Positions 37,643 to 46,560 of a stretch of DNA of 64,000 bases are shown piece by piece; the first letter of the stretch is position 1, and each line of letters begins with the position of its first letter. The notes beneath the pieces are model-generated. The model did not search any database. It was not told the origin of the DNA and saw nothing but the letters and a program-made list of their open reading frames with translations. The position numbers were made by a program, and so were the translations under genes. This DNA is from an uncultured bacterium (GTDB lineage: Bacteria; Krumholzibacteriota; Krumholzibacteriia; LZORAL124-64-63), in assembly GCA_937910695.1 (NCBI GenBank), contig CALEMW010000207.1, positions 1 through 64,000 on the forward strand, read 5' to 3'.

Positions 37643-39621
37643 TCGTCCTCCGCGTAGATGGACGAGCCGCTCATCACCGGCAGCGGCTCCAGGCCGTAGA
37701 GATGCAGGAAAGTGGGTGCCATGTCGAGCAGGTCCGGTGCGACGGCAGTCAGCGGTCGACTGCTCACGATGATGCCCGGCACCTCGTCGGCGGCCATGCA
37801 GTGATCGCCGCTCCACTTCATCATGTTGTCGGCGAAGATCGTCGTCGGCACTTCGCCCAGGGCGGACTCGTTGGAGCCGCGGTACTCGCGATAGTAACCC
37901 ATGATGATGTCGGGAGCTTCGTCCTCGTGCACGCCGTGATAGATCTCGTCGGTGCGATAGGCGATCTTGACGGCGCGGCGGCCCGTCTGAGGGTCGACGA
38001 CGGCTTCGAGAGCGGATACGAGTTCAGCCAACATCGCTTCCCGGTCCTCGCCAGGATTCACGATTCCCCGCTGTTCCCGTCCGCGCAGATTCAGATACAG
38101 CCCGTTGATCCCGATGGCGTAGGCCGTCGTGTTGCGCCAGTCGACTCCCGATAAATACGCCACGTCTTCAGGAGAAACGCCGGGCTGCAGGGCCAGATAA
38201 CCGTTGTCGTAGAGCCAGCGGTTCAGGTGGAACGAGCGGCGGTAGGGGGCGAAGCCGTGGTCGCTCATGGCGATCACGAGGGTTTCGGGTCCCACGGTTT
38301 CCAGGGCGAAACCCAGGGCGCGGTCGCACTCCAGATACATCGTCTCGATGCGCTGCTCGAAGGTCTCCGACTCGTCGGTGTGCATGGGGTGGTCGTGGTC
38401 CATGTTGCGCCAGAAGGTGTGGCACGTCTGGTCGGGGCTGTTGAAGTAGAAGAACAGGAAGCCGCTTTCCTGGGCTGCGAATCGCTTCAGTTCGTTCTGG
38501 AACTGCCGCAGTCGCTCGTCGAACACAAGCGACGACTGGGACACGTAGTCGGCATCGTCGAACACGCCCTCTTCGAGGGCCTTGGTGTCGTCGGGCATGC
38601 CCTGTGTGTAGAACGGGCCGAGATCGTCGGTGAGTTCGCGGGACCAGTTGCCCGGAGTGCTGATGGGCATCTCCGGGTTCGCAGGATCGATGTTCACGGG
38701 CGTCACGTAGAGTCGGAACGCGGGGTCGGTCTCCATCAGATAGAACCGGCACACTCCCGAAACGCTCTCGAGACCGGGCACCAGTCCGAAATCGACGGTC
38801 ACCCAGTCGCTCCATTCCCCGTCGCGCAAAAGGAAAGTGCGGTCGGCGATTTCGATCACCGCGGCGCGGCTGCCGCTGTCGACCACGACCCGGAACGGCA
38901 CCGATGTCTCGGGGTCGCCTTCGCGGAAGGTGTTGAGAGGCCCGTGCAGATGGGCTTCGAGGACACCCTCGCGCAGGAACACCGGCACCAGGCGCCCGCC
39001 TGAAAGCTCGGTCACTCCGGGTGGATCGTCCGTGTAGTAGGTGAAGATGCCGTAGGTGCCCAGCACGTCGGGCGTGCCCATGCCGCTCAGCGAATGCACG
39101 TCGGCTTCGACGGGCGGAAAGTTCGCCGGCACCTTGAAGATGGTCACTTCGACGCCGGCCTCGGCCAGGATCTCCCAGAACGAAACACCGTCGCGCAGGT
39201 TCTCGGCGCCGCCGCCGTCCCGCGGGAATTTCCAGCCGCCCACCTTCCACCAGCGCTGCGGGGCCATGGCCTGAGCAGCCGACAGATAGGGGGTCATGGT
39301 CACCGGGTCGCGGTGGATGAAGTCGAAAATGCCGTGGCCGCCGGGATCCATGCCCGTAATGAAGTTGGACCAGGCCACCGGGGACTGCGGCGGCACCGCG
39401 GTGCCCAGCTCTCGCATGTCGCCTTCGGCGATCAGACGTTCGAAGTTGGGCATCTTGCCCTCGTCTACGAAGCGCTGCAGGAACTGGGGGTCCATGCCGT
39501 CGAAGCCGATGCATAGGACCTTCGGCACTGGCGATGGCGATGGCGACGGTGGCGGATCGGCGAGGGAAAGTCCGCCACTGAGGACGGCGAACACGATCGA
39601 TGCGAGAACGAGCCGCTTCAT
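37639..39621 (-). CDS. Secreted alkaline-phosphatase-superfamily protein
   Basis: ATG 39621 overlaps the upstream stop by 4 nt and begins a signal peptide (MKRLVLASIVFAVLSGGLSLA), which decides the start over an earlier in-frame codon. The 660-residue protein has the type I phosphodiesterase/nucleotide pyrophosphatase core: CIGFDGMDPQFLQRF with the metal Asp, PPQSPVAWSNFITG with the nucleophilic Ser/Thr region, SDHGFAPYRRSFHLN, and the final metal-site HCMA. Substrate is unknown; phosphodiester or phosphate-modified lipids are possible. It is the middle gene of a four-gene minus-strand operon. Confidence 0.85.
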   Translation of the reverse strand: MKRLVLASIVFAVLSGGLSLADPPPSPSPSPVPKVLCIGFDGMDPQFLQRFVDEGKMPNFERLIAEGDMRELGTAVPPQSPVAWSNFITGMDPGGHGIFDFIHRDPVTMTPYLSAAQAMAPQRWWKVGGWKFPRDGGGAENLRDGVSFWEILAEAGVEVTIFKVPANFPPVEADVHSLSGMGTPDVLGTYGIFTYYTDDPPGVTELSGGRLVPVFLREGVLEAHLHGPLNTFREGDPETSVPFRVVVDSGSRAAVIEIADRTFLLRDGEWSDWVTVDFGLVPGLESVSGVCRFYLMETDPAFRLYVTPVNIDPANPEMPISTPGNWSRELTDDLGPFYTQGMPDDTKALEEGVFDDADYVSQSSLVFDERLRQFQNELKRFAAQESGFLFFYFNSPDQTCHTFWRNMDHDHPMHTDESETFEQRIETMYLECDRALGFALETVGPETLVIAMSDHGFAPYRRSFHLNRWLYDNGYLALQPGVSPEDVAYLSGVDWRNTTAYAIGINGLYLNLRGREQRGIVNPGEDREAMLAELVSALEAVVDPQTGRRAVKIAYRTDEIYHGVHEDEAPDIIMGYYREYRGSNESALGEVPTTIFADNMMKWSGDHCMAADEVPGIIVSSRPLTAVAPDLLDMAPTFLHLYGLEPLPVMSGSSIYAEDE

Positions 39622-41828
39622 GAACGATCTCCCGGAAGGAAGCTGCAACCCGTCATCCAGGCGGGTTTGGCGATGCCGAACAGGTCGAGGATCGTCGGCG
39701 CCAGGTCCACAAGGGCGGGCCTGGGTTCAGCGAACGGTTCGGAAGAGAAGAGGATGCCCGGCACCAGCCGCGGGTCTACGCAATGATCGCCGGACCAGCT
39801 GCGAGTGTTGTCCTCGAAAGTCTCGGCGGTCACCCGGCCGACGGCGGCATCCCATCCCGTGCGGTAGCCGATCTTGAAGCCGAGCACCAGGTCGGGACCG
39901 TCTTCGGCGTAGGGTCCGGTGTAGACCTCACGAGGAATCCAGACGGCGTTCATGCACTGTACGCCGCGGCCGTCGTCGCGGAGTCCGCGCAGCTTTTTCG
40001 CCAGCTCGTCGCGCAGGGCGTCCGTCTCGGTGGGTTCCACGATGCCCTTGGCTTCGCGTCCCTTCACGTTCAGGTAGAAGCCTCCGAGACCCGTGACATA
40101 GGCCCGCGTGCGCGACCAGTCGATGGCCCCCGGCTCGGCCTTGAAGCCGGGCTCGAGCTCCGGGAGAGGACCGTCAGTCGGGTCGCTCAGCAGGAACAGG
40201 TAGCCCTGTTCGCGCAGCCAGGCATTGAGGTTCACGCCGCGCTGGAAGGTCTTGAATCCGTGATCGGAAATCACGAACAGCACGTCGCCGTCGCGCAGGC
40301 GGTCGAGGGTTTCTCCCACAAGCTCGTCGGCGCGGTCGTAGAGATCGCGCAGGGCGTGGCGGTGGCGTTCGACGTCCTTGCCGGCGTTGGCCGGATGGGT
40401 CGGGTCGAGGTAGCGGAAGAACATGTGCTGGATGCGGTCGGTGGCGTCGAAGACCACCGAGATCGAGCCGCTGCGCTGCCGTTCGAGCACGTGGAAGAAC
40501 TGACGCCGGCGCTCTTCGTGGATCTGGTAGGCCTGGTCCAGGAACGCCTGCTCGTCGATCACCCGTTCGTTCAGCGCCCAGGTGTCCTCGGCCAGTCCCA
40601 GCGTTGCGAACGAGCCGTGCAGTTTGGCCAGGGCGATGGCGTAGTGAGGAGGATGGGAAATCGACATGGCCGGCGCCTCGGGGTCGATGTGAACCGGAGT
40701 CACATAGAAGGCGAACGGATCGTCGAAGCTCGTCACGCGCACCTTGCAGATGCCGTGGGCCGTCACGCCGATGCCGCCCTTGAAGGCGAGCCGGATCCAG
40801 TCAGAGTTCTCCTCGGGTCCGAGGGCGAATTCCTTGCCGTCGATGCGGAACACGGCCCGCTGCGCCGCGGCGTCCACGGTGGCCGTGATCTCGAGGCTCA
40901 TCAGGCCGCCGTCGGGATGCTCGGGGCCGGCCAGGCGGCCGCGGTACACGGCGCCGTCGCGGGTCAGGATGTTGCGGACGCCGCCGATGACTTCCGCTCC
41001 GTCTGGCGACGTCGCGCAAGCTACTCCGTCGATGATCTCGTCGGACACGGGCGCCACACCGGCACTCGCCGCATCGATCTTCCCGCCCTGGTCCGAGGCC
41101 GTGTAGTAGGAGAAAGTACCCTGGGTCCCCCGTAGGTCCGGCACGCACATGGCCGACAGCATCTGCCCGTCCACCTTCTCCGGTGGAAAGGTGATGGGAA
41201 CCCGCAGCACCGTGGCCTTCACGCCCTGTTCGCCCAGTACCTGCCAGAAAGCCTTGCTGCGACGCAGCAGCTCGATGGTCGGCTTACCCAGGGGGAGCCG
41301 GAAGGGGCCGATCTTCAGCATGCGGCCACCCGGTGTGATGCGCGTCGACGACAAGACCGGCAGGTAGGTCCGCAAATCACGGTTCAAAAAGTCGAAGATG
41401 TTGTGGCGGCCGGCATCGACGCCTGTGGCGAAGCCGCTCCAGGCGACCGGCGACATGGCGGGCCACACGGTCGCGAGAGGGCGGAATCCTCCCCGGTCCT
41501 TCAGGCGGCGGAAGTTGGGAAGCCGTCCTTCGCGCAGTCCTTCCTTCACCAAACCGGGATCGAGGCCGTCAAGGCCCAGCACGATGACGCGTCTCGCTCG
41601 GGCCTTGCTCAGGCGTCGTCGGCTGCGCAGGGCCCGGATCACCGTGCGGATCGGCCACAGCAGCACGGCGCCGATGGCGACGATGATGCCCGCCAATCCG
41701 AAGAGGATCGAGCCGCCGAGGGCGAAACCGGCCCCTGGGCCGATATAGGCAAGGGCGGGCGCGGGCAGGCAGACCATCAGGATGGTCAGCAGGACACGGA
41801 ATCGGGAATGGGCGAGGGGTCGCGTCAT
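39618..41828 (-). CDS. Membrane-anchored alkaline-phosphatase-superfamily protein
   Basis: The 736-residue protein begins with a signal-like helix and a second transmembrane segment (LFGLAGIIVAIGAVLLW), then the same catalytic domain as its neighbour: VIVLGLDGLDPGLVKEGL with the metal Asp, WPAMSPVAWSGFATG, VISDHGFKTFQRGVNLN, and SGDHCVDPRLVPG. The two paralogues are about 30-40% alike by eye and are coupled by an ATGA overlap. It is presumably the inner-membrane member of a pair acting in the periplasm. Confidence 0.85.
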   Translation of the reverse strand: MTRPLAHSRFRVLLTILMVCLPAPALAYIGPGAGFALGGSILFGLAGIIVAIGAVLLWPIRTVIRALRSRRRLSKARARRVIVLGLDGLDPGLVKEGLREGRLPNFRRLKDRGGFRPLATVWPAMSPVAWSGFATGVDAGRHNIFDFLNRDLRTYLPVLSSTRITPGGRMLKIGPFRLPLGKPTIELLRRSKAFWQVLGEQGVKATVLRVPITFPPEKVDGQMLSAMCVPDLRGTQGTFSYYTASDQGGKIDAASAGVAPVSDEIIDGVACATSPDGAEVIGGVRNILTRDGAVYRGRLAGPEHPDGGLMSLEITATVDAAAQRAVFRIDGKEFALGPEENSDWIRLAFKGGIGVTAHGICKVRVTSFDDPFAFYVTPVHIDPEAPAMSISHPPHYAIALAKLHGSFATLGLAEDTWALNERVIDEQAFLDQAYQIHEERRRQFFHVLERQRSGSISVVFDATDRIQHMFFRYLDPTHPANAGKDVERHRHALRDLYDRADELVGETLDRLRDGDVLFVISDHGFKTFQRGVNLNAWLREQGYLFLLSDPTDGPLPELEPGFKAEPGAIDWSRTRAYVTGLGGFYLNVKGREAKGIVEPTETDALRDELAKKLRGLRDDGRGVQCMNAVWIPREVYTGPYAEDGPDLVLGFKIGYRTGWDAAVGRVTAETFEDNTRSWSGDHCVDPRLVPGILFSSEPFAEPRPALVDLAPTILDLFGIAKPAWMTGCSFLPGDRS

Positions 41829-41917
41829 GAAGGGGCCCGGGTCTAAGGAGTCGTCGAGAACGTCTCGGATGTCCCGAAACGAAGATCCGTACGAACAAAC
41901 AATAATAGGTCATCGAA

Positions 41918-41934
41918 GGGGGGATGGCACCCCC
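41918..41934 (-). terminator. G/C hairpin downstream of the hydrolase operon
   Basis: On the minus strand GGGGG, loop TGCCAT, CCCCC lies 8 nt after the stop of the 41942 gene. No T-tract follows, so the assignment is weak. The following 90 bp contain an AT-rich stretch (TATTATTGTTTG, minus strand) that may serve as promoter for the 39618-41828 gene. Confidence 0.35.
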
Positions 41935-41941
41935 AATCGCA

Positions 41942-42763
41942 CTAGCGCTGCAGGCCGGCGAAGGCGACGATCACGCTGGCAAGATAGCCCGGCTGTTCGA
42001 GCATCATGAAATGACCCAGTTCCGGCATGGTCTTGAAGTTGATGGCGCGGGCGTTGCCGAAGCCCATCTGAGACATTCGCTCGCGGGCCAGGGTCGGATC
42101 GGGAAAGAACATGGCGCTGCCGACCACCAGCATGGGAATGGACTGCCGTTTCAGACTCTCGCTCAGATCGAAGTCGAAACTGCTCATCATCAGCTGCTGG
42201 AAGGTGATCACGTCGGTACGGAGCGCCTGATCGGTCACCGTCTGGTTGATCTCTTCGCGGGGGCTCATGTTCAGGAAGTACCCGGCCACGAAATGGTCGT
42301 AGTTCTCCATCAGCTGGGTGGCGATGCTCGCCTTCTGTTCCGACGAGGCGAGTTGTTTGGGGGCGGCGTCGATGATCACCAGGCGGTCGAGAGCAGAAGG
42401 ATGGTCGAAGGCGTAGGTCATCGCGAGCATGGCCCCCAGGCCGTGACCCACCAGCACGGGGTTGCGGATGTCGTTGTCGTGGATGAACGCACCGAGGTCT
42501 TCGGCGAACGAGGCGATGGAGGCGTTCGTGATCGGTTCCGTGGTGCCGTGGCCGGGCATCTCGTAGACCCACACGTTGAAGAAAGGCTGCAGGAAGGGAA
42601 CGGTCTCGTCCCAGACACCCGCGCTGGATCCCAAGCCGTGGACCAGGACCATGTCGTAGTCGCTGTGACGTTCGCTCAGATCATTTTCTGCCGCCGCAAG
42701 GGGAATCGCCACGGTAATGATCCACGCCCAAACGAGCAATGTGATGGTGGAACGGCGTCTCAT
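41942..42763 (-). CDS. Exported alpha/beta-hydrolase-fold protein lacking the nucleophile Ser
   Basis: The 273-residue protein has a signal peptide (to about residue 25), then the alpha/beta-hydrolase pattern: VLVHGLGSSAGVW (oxyanion region), EMPGHGTTEP, and a C-terminal His in MPELGHFMML. At the nucleophile elbow the expected GHSLG reads GHGLG (G108, codon GGC), so the catalytic serine is absent. It is therefore probably a non-hydrolytic member or uses another residue. It overlaps the MBL gene by 4 nt. Confidence 0.82.
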   Translation of the reverse strand: MRRRSTITLLVWAWIITVAIPLAAAENDLSERHSDYDMVLVHGLGSSAGVWDETVPFLQPFFNVWVYEMPGHGTTEPITNASIASFAEDLGAFIHDNDIRNPVLVGHGLGAMLAMTYAFDHPSALDRLVIIDAAPKQLASSEQKASIATQLMENYDHFVAGYFLNMSPREEINQTVTDQALRTDVITFQQLMMSSFDFDLSESLKRQSIPMLVVGSAMFFPDPTLARERMSQMGFGNARAINFKTMPELGHFMMLEQPGYLASVIVAFAGLQR

Positions 42764-43623
42764 GCCTGGTCCTTCCGGGTCGGGTCGGGGAGCGAGGGAA
42801 CGGTCAACAGCATTCCGTCCGCCGCACGTACAAGATCACCCTGCCAAAGTTCCCGCACAAGGGTTTCTAGATCCAGAGCATCGCAGGCGGGGTAGAGATG
42901 GGTCAACACGACCCGGCTTGGAGCGGCGTCGCGGCACAGGGCGCCGACGCGAGACGGCGTCATATGGCCGGGAGCCTCGAATTCATCGGGAATGGAACAC
43001 TCCACCAACAGCAGGTCGGCTCCACCTGCAGCTGCGAGGAGTTCGGGGCAGGGTTCGGAATCTCCCGAGAAAACGAGTGTATGAGACTCCTCGTCCCGGA
43101 ATACGTAGCCGAGATTGACCTCGCTGAAGCGGGTCTCAGAGTGTTCGGCCCGAAATGCCGTCACGGCAGGCAACTCGTCCGGGTTCCCGGTCTTGGACCA
43201 GACTCCGGCCCTACCAGCGGCCGGAACGAGGCCCTCACCGGGCGCAAGTTCCAGGATCAGGACCTCGCGACGGAGGGGCCGAACCCAGTCGCCGTACAGT
43301 TCGTCGAGCCGAGACAGATAAGCGGCGAGACCAAGGGGGCCGATGATCTGAAGCGGTTGTTCGGAGGCGGTTATCGGCGTGCGAAGGGCGAACAGCAAAG
43401 CCGGCAGGTCGGCACAGTGATCGAGATGAAGATGGGTGAGCAGCACGGTGTCGAGGTCGTCGAGAGAATCGGGACCGTCGAGCGAGCGGATCAGGCGCAG
43501 CAGGGCTCCCGGTCCGGGATCCATCAGCATGGATCGACCGTCGATGGTCAGCCAGTAAGCGGCGGGCGAACGATCGGGCGTCGGTACGGCGCCCCCGGAG
43601 CCCAGAATGAGGCAGCGGATCAT
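42760..43623 (-). CDS. MBL-fold metallo-hydrolase (RNase Z-like)
   Basis: The 287-residue protein starts at ATG 43623, giving the family start MIRCLILGSGGAVPTPDRS. The frame is open for a further 1.6 kb upstream, but that sequence is antisense to the TPR gene. Metal motifs are present: THLHLDH (H64, H66, D68, H69), FSGDSEPC, and a late TPSRVG...LTHLYP His. This matches the RNase Z / beta-CASP-less MBL phosphodiesterase group, though the RNase Z exosite is not obvious, so tRNA 3' processing is possible but not certain. No clear SD was found. Confidence 0.85.
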   Translation of the reverse strand: MIRCLILGSGGAVPTPDRSPAAYWLTIDGRSMLMDPGPGALLRLIRSLDGPDSLDDLDTVLLTHLHLDHCADLPALLFALRTPITASEQPLQIIGPLGLAAYLSRLDELYGDWVRPLRREVLILELAPGEGLVPAAGRAGVWSKTGNPDELPAVTAFRAEHSETRFSEVNLGYVFRDEESHTLVFSGDSEPCPELLAAAGGADLLLVECSIPDEFEAPGHMTPSRVGALCRDAAPSRVVLTHLYPACDALDLETLVRELWQGDLVRAADGMLLTVPSLPDPTRKDQA

Positions 43624-43761
43624 GCTGAACAAGGAACACGGATCTTGGGACGGGTCAAGTCCATGGTCCCGAGATAAGGCCCCTGCTAGACACTTGGGGA
43701 TGCGGTCACTATCATGACGACGCCCGAAGCCACGGGTCGACGACCCCGACAGGAGATGCAT

Positions 43762-45471
43762 ATGGACACCCGAGTCCTTCGTAATCGTAGCCTTATGAGC
43801 ATGTTGCTCGTACTGATCGCCCTTGCGGCGTGGATGGGACTTGCCCACGCCCAGGACGAGACCGTGCCTCTGTCCCCCGAAGAAATCGTGCTGAGCGACA
43901 TGCCGTTCACGGAAAAAGTCACCGCGCTGAATCGTCTGCTCGAGCTCAATCCCCGCGATCCGGACATCTACAACAACCTCGGCGTGCTCTACGCCCAGCG
44001 GGAGGAGTGGCCTCTGGCCCGCGACTCCTTCCTGGCGGCTGTTCAGAGTTCTCCCATGTCGCCGTCCCATCACCGCAACCTGGGTCTGGTGTTGGTGGAG
44101 CTGGGCGACTACGGCATGGCGGTCTCGGAGTTCGAGGCTTATCGACGCTTCACTCCGGGCAACCCGTCGGATGTCGGTCTGCTGATCGGAGATGCTTGGC
44201 ACAAATCGGGCGATAAGGCGAAGGCTCTCGCCGCTTATGAGGAGGGGCTGTCCGCCCTGACGGGCGTCTACGACGGCATCACGGCCCAGTTGGTCATGCG
44301 GAAGGCGTTGCTTGTCGATGAAGAAGGTCAGGAGGCGGTGCTCACCGCCCACCTCGAATCTTACCTCGATGCAGCCCGCAAGCATCTTGCTGCCAACGGC
44401 GGCGAAGCGGTCGACGCCGGCACGCGAGCCAGCCAAGGCGTCATCCAGCGCCTGTTGGTTCTTCGCACCGAAAAAGCACGGGCCCTCACCGAGTCCGGTC
44501 AGCACGCCCAGGCGGCCGAAGTCCTTGAGGATGCGCTGACCATCGACGCAACCAGGACCGACCTGCTGCCGCTGATCGCCGAAGCCTGGCTCGAGGCGGG
44601 GGAATCGATGAAGGCCAAGGTCATCGCCCAGCGTGCGGTCAACAGCAACCCAGACAATCCTTCCGGTTGGCGCGCCAAGGGGCGTATCGCGGAAATGGAG
44701 GGGCGCACGCGCGATGCTCTGGCGGCCTTCGAGCGAGCCTATGATCTGGGCCCCGACACCGACCTCGCCGCCCGCATCGGCCAGATCTACATGACCCTCG
44801 GCGACAATGCCAAGGCGCGGAAGTTCATGGGCGAAGTCGTTTCCGCTCCGGACACGCCTCCGGAGCTGTTGTTCAACTATGCCCTGAGCCTGCAACGTGA
44901 CGGGAGTCATTCCCTGGCCATCAACCCGCTGAAAAAGGTCGTCGCCCGTGAACCTGAGATGGTCCAGGCCTGGCGGGCCCTCGGAACCTCGCTGCGCAGC
45001 ATGGGGGACTTCAGTGAGGCGGCCGAAGCCTACGCCCGAGCCCAGAACCTGGAACCCGACGCCAAAATAGCCTTCCAGATCGGCTACTGCGCCGGCAAGG
45101 CCGGCCGCATCACCGACAGCATCGATGCTTATCGGTCGGCCGTGGATCTGGATCCCACATACGAGAAGGCCTGGTTCAACCTCTGCCTGTCTGAAATCCG
45201 TGCCGAACGTTACACCGAGGCCCTGGACGACCTCTTGGTTCTCGAGACCATGGAAGGGCTGACCTATCGTATCCACTTCTACAAGGGGATCTGTTACGAT
45301 GGGCTCGGCAGCGACGACGAAGCCATCATGGCCTACGAAGCTGCCCTTGAAGTCGAAGAGACGTCGGCAGCCTGGAACAACCTCGGGCTGGTGCTGGACC
45401 GTGCCGGCGATAAGAAGGAAGCGGCCGAGTGCTTTAAGATCGGCAAGGAACTGAAGGCGGAGGGCAAGTGA
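43762..45471 (+). CDS. Exported TPR-repeat protein
   Basis: ATG 43762 has the best SD (AGGAG 43751-43755, spacing 6) and begins a signal peptide ending near AHAQDE. The 569-residue product is composed of about a dozen tetratricopeptide units (for example DIYNNLGVLYAQREEWPLARD, AWRALGTSLRSMGDFSEAAEAY, AWNNLGLVLDRAGDKKEAAECF). TPR proteins act as scaffolds for protein complexes in the periplasm or at the outer membrane. It is coupled by a GTGA overlap to the next exported protein, which may be a partner. Confidence 0.88.
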   Translation: MDTRVLRNRSLMSMLLVLIALAAWMGLAHAQDETVPLSPEEIVLSDMPFTEKVTALNRLLELNPRDPDIYNNLGVLYAQREEWPLARDSFLAAVQSSPMSPSHHRNLGLVLVELGDYGMAVSEFEAYRRFTPGNPSDVGLLIGDAWHKSGDKAKALAAYEEGLSALTGVYDGITAQLVMRKALLVDEEGQEAVLTAHLESYLDAARKHLAANGGEAVDAGTRASQGVIQRLLVLRTEKARALTESGQHAQAAEVLEDALTIDATRTDLLPLIAEAWLEAGESMKAKVIAQRAVNSNPDNPSGWRAKGRIAEMEGRTRDALAAFERAYDLGPDTDLAARIGQIYMTLGDNAKARKFMGEVVSAPDTPPELLFNYALSLQRDGSHSLAINPLKKVVAREPEMVQAWRALGTSLRSMGDFSEAAEAYARAQNLEPDAKIAFQIGYCAGKAGRITDSIDAYRSAVDLDPTYEKAWFNLCLSEIRAERYTEALDDLLVLETMEGLTYRIHFYKGICYDGLGSDDEAIMAYEAALEVEETSAAWNNLGLVLDRAGDKKEAAECFKIGKELKAEGK

Positions 45472-46517
45472 GAATCGGCTTCATCATCATCGCAGCGGCC
45501 TTGGCCGCGTCCCTCGTCTCGGCGGGTGGAGAACCCGAAGAGGGACATCCGTCTCTCCTGCCTATGGTTGCCACGACGTCGCAGTTTCCACTCTACGAAG
45601 CCGCCGACCTGGCCCATCACGGATACCCTGATCACCAGCACGTCTACTTCTGGCCCGGCTGGCTCGCCCCTCTGGACGAACAGGGAGCGGCCTACGGGTT
45701 CGGTTCATTCTGTGCCGGACTCCATACCCGGGATCGGGATGGATTCGTCGTCGAAGCGGGCCGGGTCGCTTTTGCACCTTTCGTCATGATGTTCGACGCC
45801 GATGCGGAACCCTGCCTGGTGGCGCCCTTCCTGGGCTTTTGCGAAATGGCCCTGGTCGATGCGCGCTCCCTGTTAGGGCTCGACCCCGTCGGTGAATTGA
45901 CGATGGCCAACCCCAGCGACACCGCTGCCTACACCGCACGCACCGGCTACGGCACCTGGCGCATGTCGCGCTATGGAAACGGCGCGGCCGTCGTGCAACC
46001 CGTCGGCATTCTGGCGCGGCGCACTCTGATCGCCCACGCCGCCCGCGATCTGGTGGCCCGCTGGCTTCTCGACGTCAACGGCGCCGGAGAGCTGCCCGCC
46101 TGGTTCCGCGAAGGTTTGAGCGCATGGTTCGCCGAAATGGGCGTCCATCTCTGCAACTACATGGCGGGTTTCCGGATCGAAGGTTCGGTGCTGATGTCTC
46201 CGACGGATATCGACTCGATCCTATCGTCCCCTGCTGACGCCGATGTCGAAGTCGACCGTCGACAATACCGGGTGGCCCGTTACGGAGCTTTCCTGATGGT
46301 GTGGCAGCTCGTGGAACACCACGGAGGGCTTGAACCGCTGCGCGACCTTCTCACTGCAATCGGCAACGGCATCGCTCCCGACAAAGCGTTCCGCGCCGCC
46401 TACGGTCACGACCTTTCCGAGCTCGCAACTCTGTTGGATCCGCAGCTGACCGGAGAACCGATCGGCGTCGAAGTCCAACCCCGCAATCCCGGGCGTCCGC
46501 CCAGGGCCGGCGGTTGA
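45468..46517 (+). CDS. Exported peptidase-MA-like protein lacking HExxH
   Basis: The 349-residue protein has a signal peptide (MRIGFIIIAAALAASLVSA). Its second half resembles the peptidase MA fold: LIAHAARDLVARWLL aligned with the zinc helix, then LPAWFREGLSAWFAE like the conserved LPxWLxEGLAxY segment. The HExxH motif reads HAARD (H190-D194), so zinc-dependent proteolysis is unlikely unless other ligands serve. The GTG start overlaps the TPR gene stop by 4 nt, so the two exported proteins are coexpressed. Confidence 0.6.
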   Translation: MRIGFIIIAAALAASLVSAGGEPEEGHPSLLPMVATTSQFPLYEAADLAHHGYPDHQHVYFWPGWLAPLDEQGAAYGFGSFCAGLHTRDRDGFVVEAGRVAFAPFVMMFDADAEPCLVAPFLGFCEMALVDARSLLGLDPVGELTMANPSDTAAYTARTGYGTWRMSRYGNGAAVVQPVGILARRTLIAHAARDLVARWLLDVNGAGELPAWFREGLSAWFAEMGVHLCNYMAGFRIEGSVLMSPTDIDSILSSPADADVEVDRRQYRVARYGAFLMVWQLVEHHGGLEPLRDLLTAIGNGIAPDKAFRAAYGHDLSELATLLDPQLTGEPIGVEVQPRNPGRPPRAGG

Positions 46518-46521
46518 CCCG

Positions 46522-46558
46522 ACCAGGAGACACCCGAAGAACACCAGGAGACACCCGA
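46522..46558 (+). repeat. Tandem duplication carrying the gltX SD
   Basis: A 16-nt unit ACCAGGAGACACCCGA occurs at 46522-46537 and 46543-46558 (period 21). Each copy contains an AGGAG SD; the second is 10 nt before the gltX ATG and the first is 31 nt before it. Confidence 0.85.
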
Positions 46559-46560
46559 CG

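Noticed and set aside
42760-45276. A very long minus-strand frame giving an N-terminal extension of the MBL hydrolase.
   Set aside because: The extra part is antisense to the TPR gene, has no domain, and the MBL family start is at 43623.
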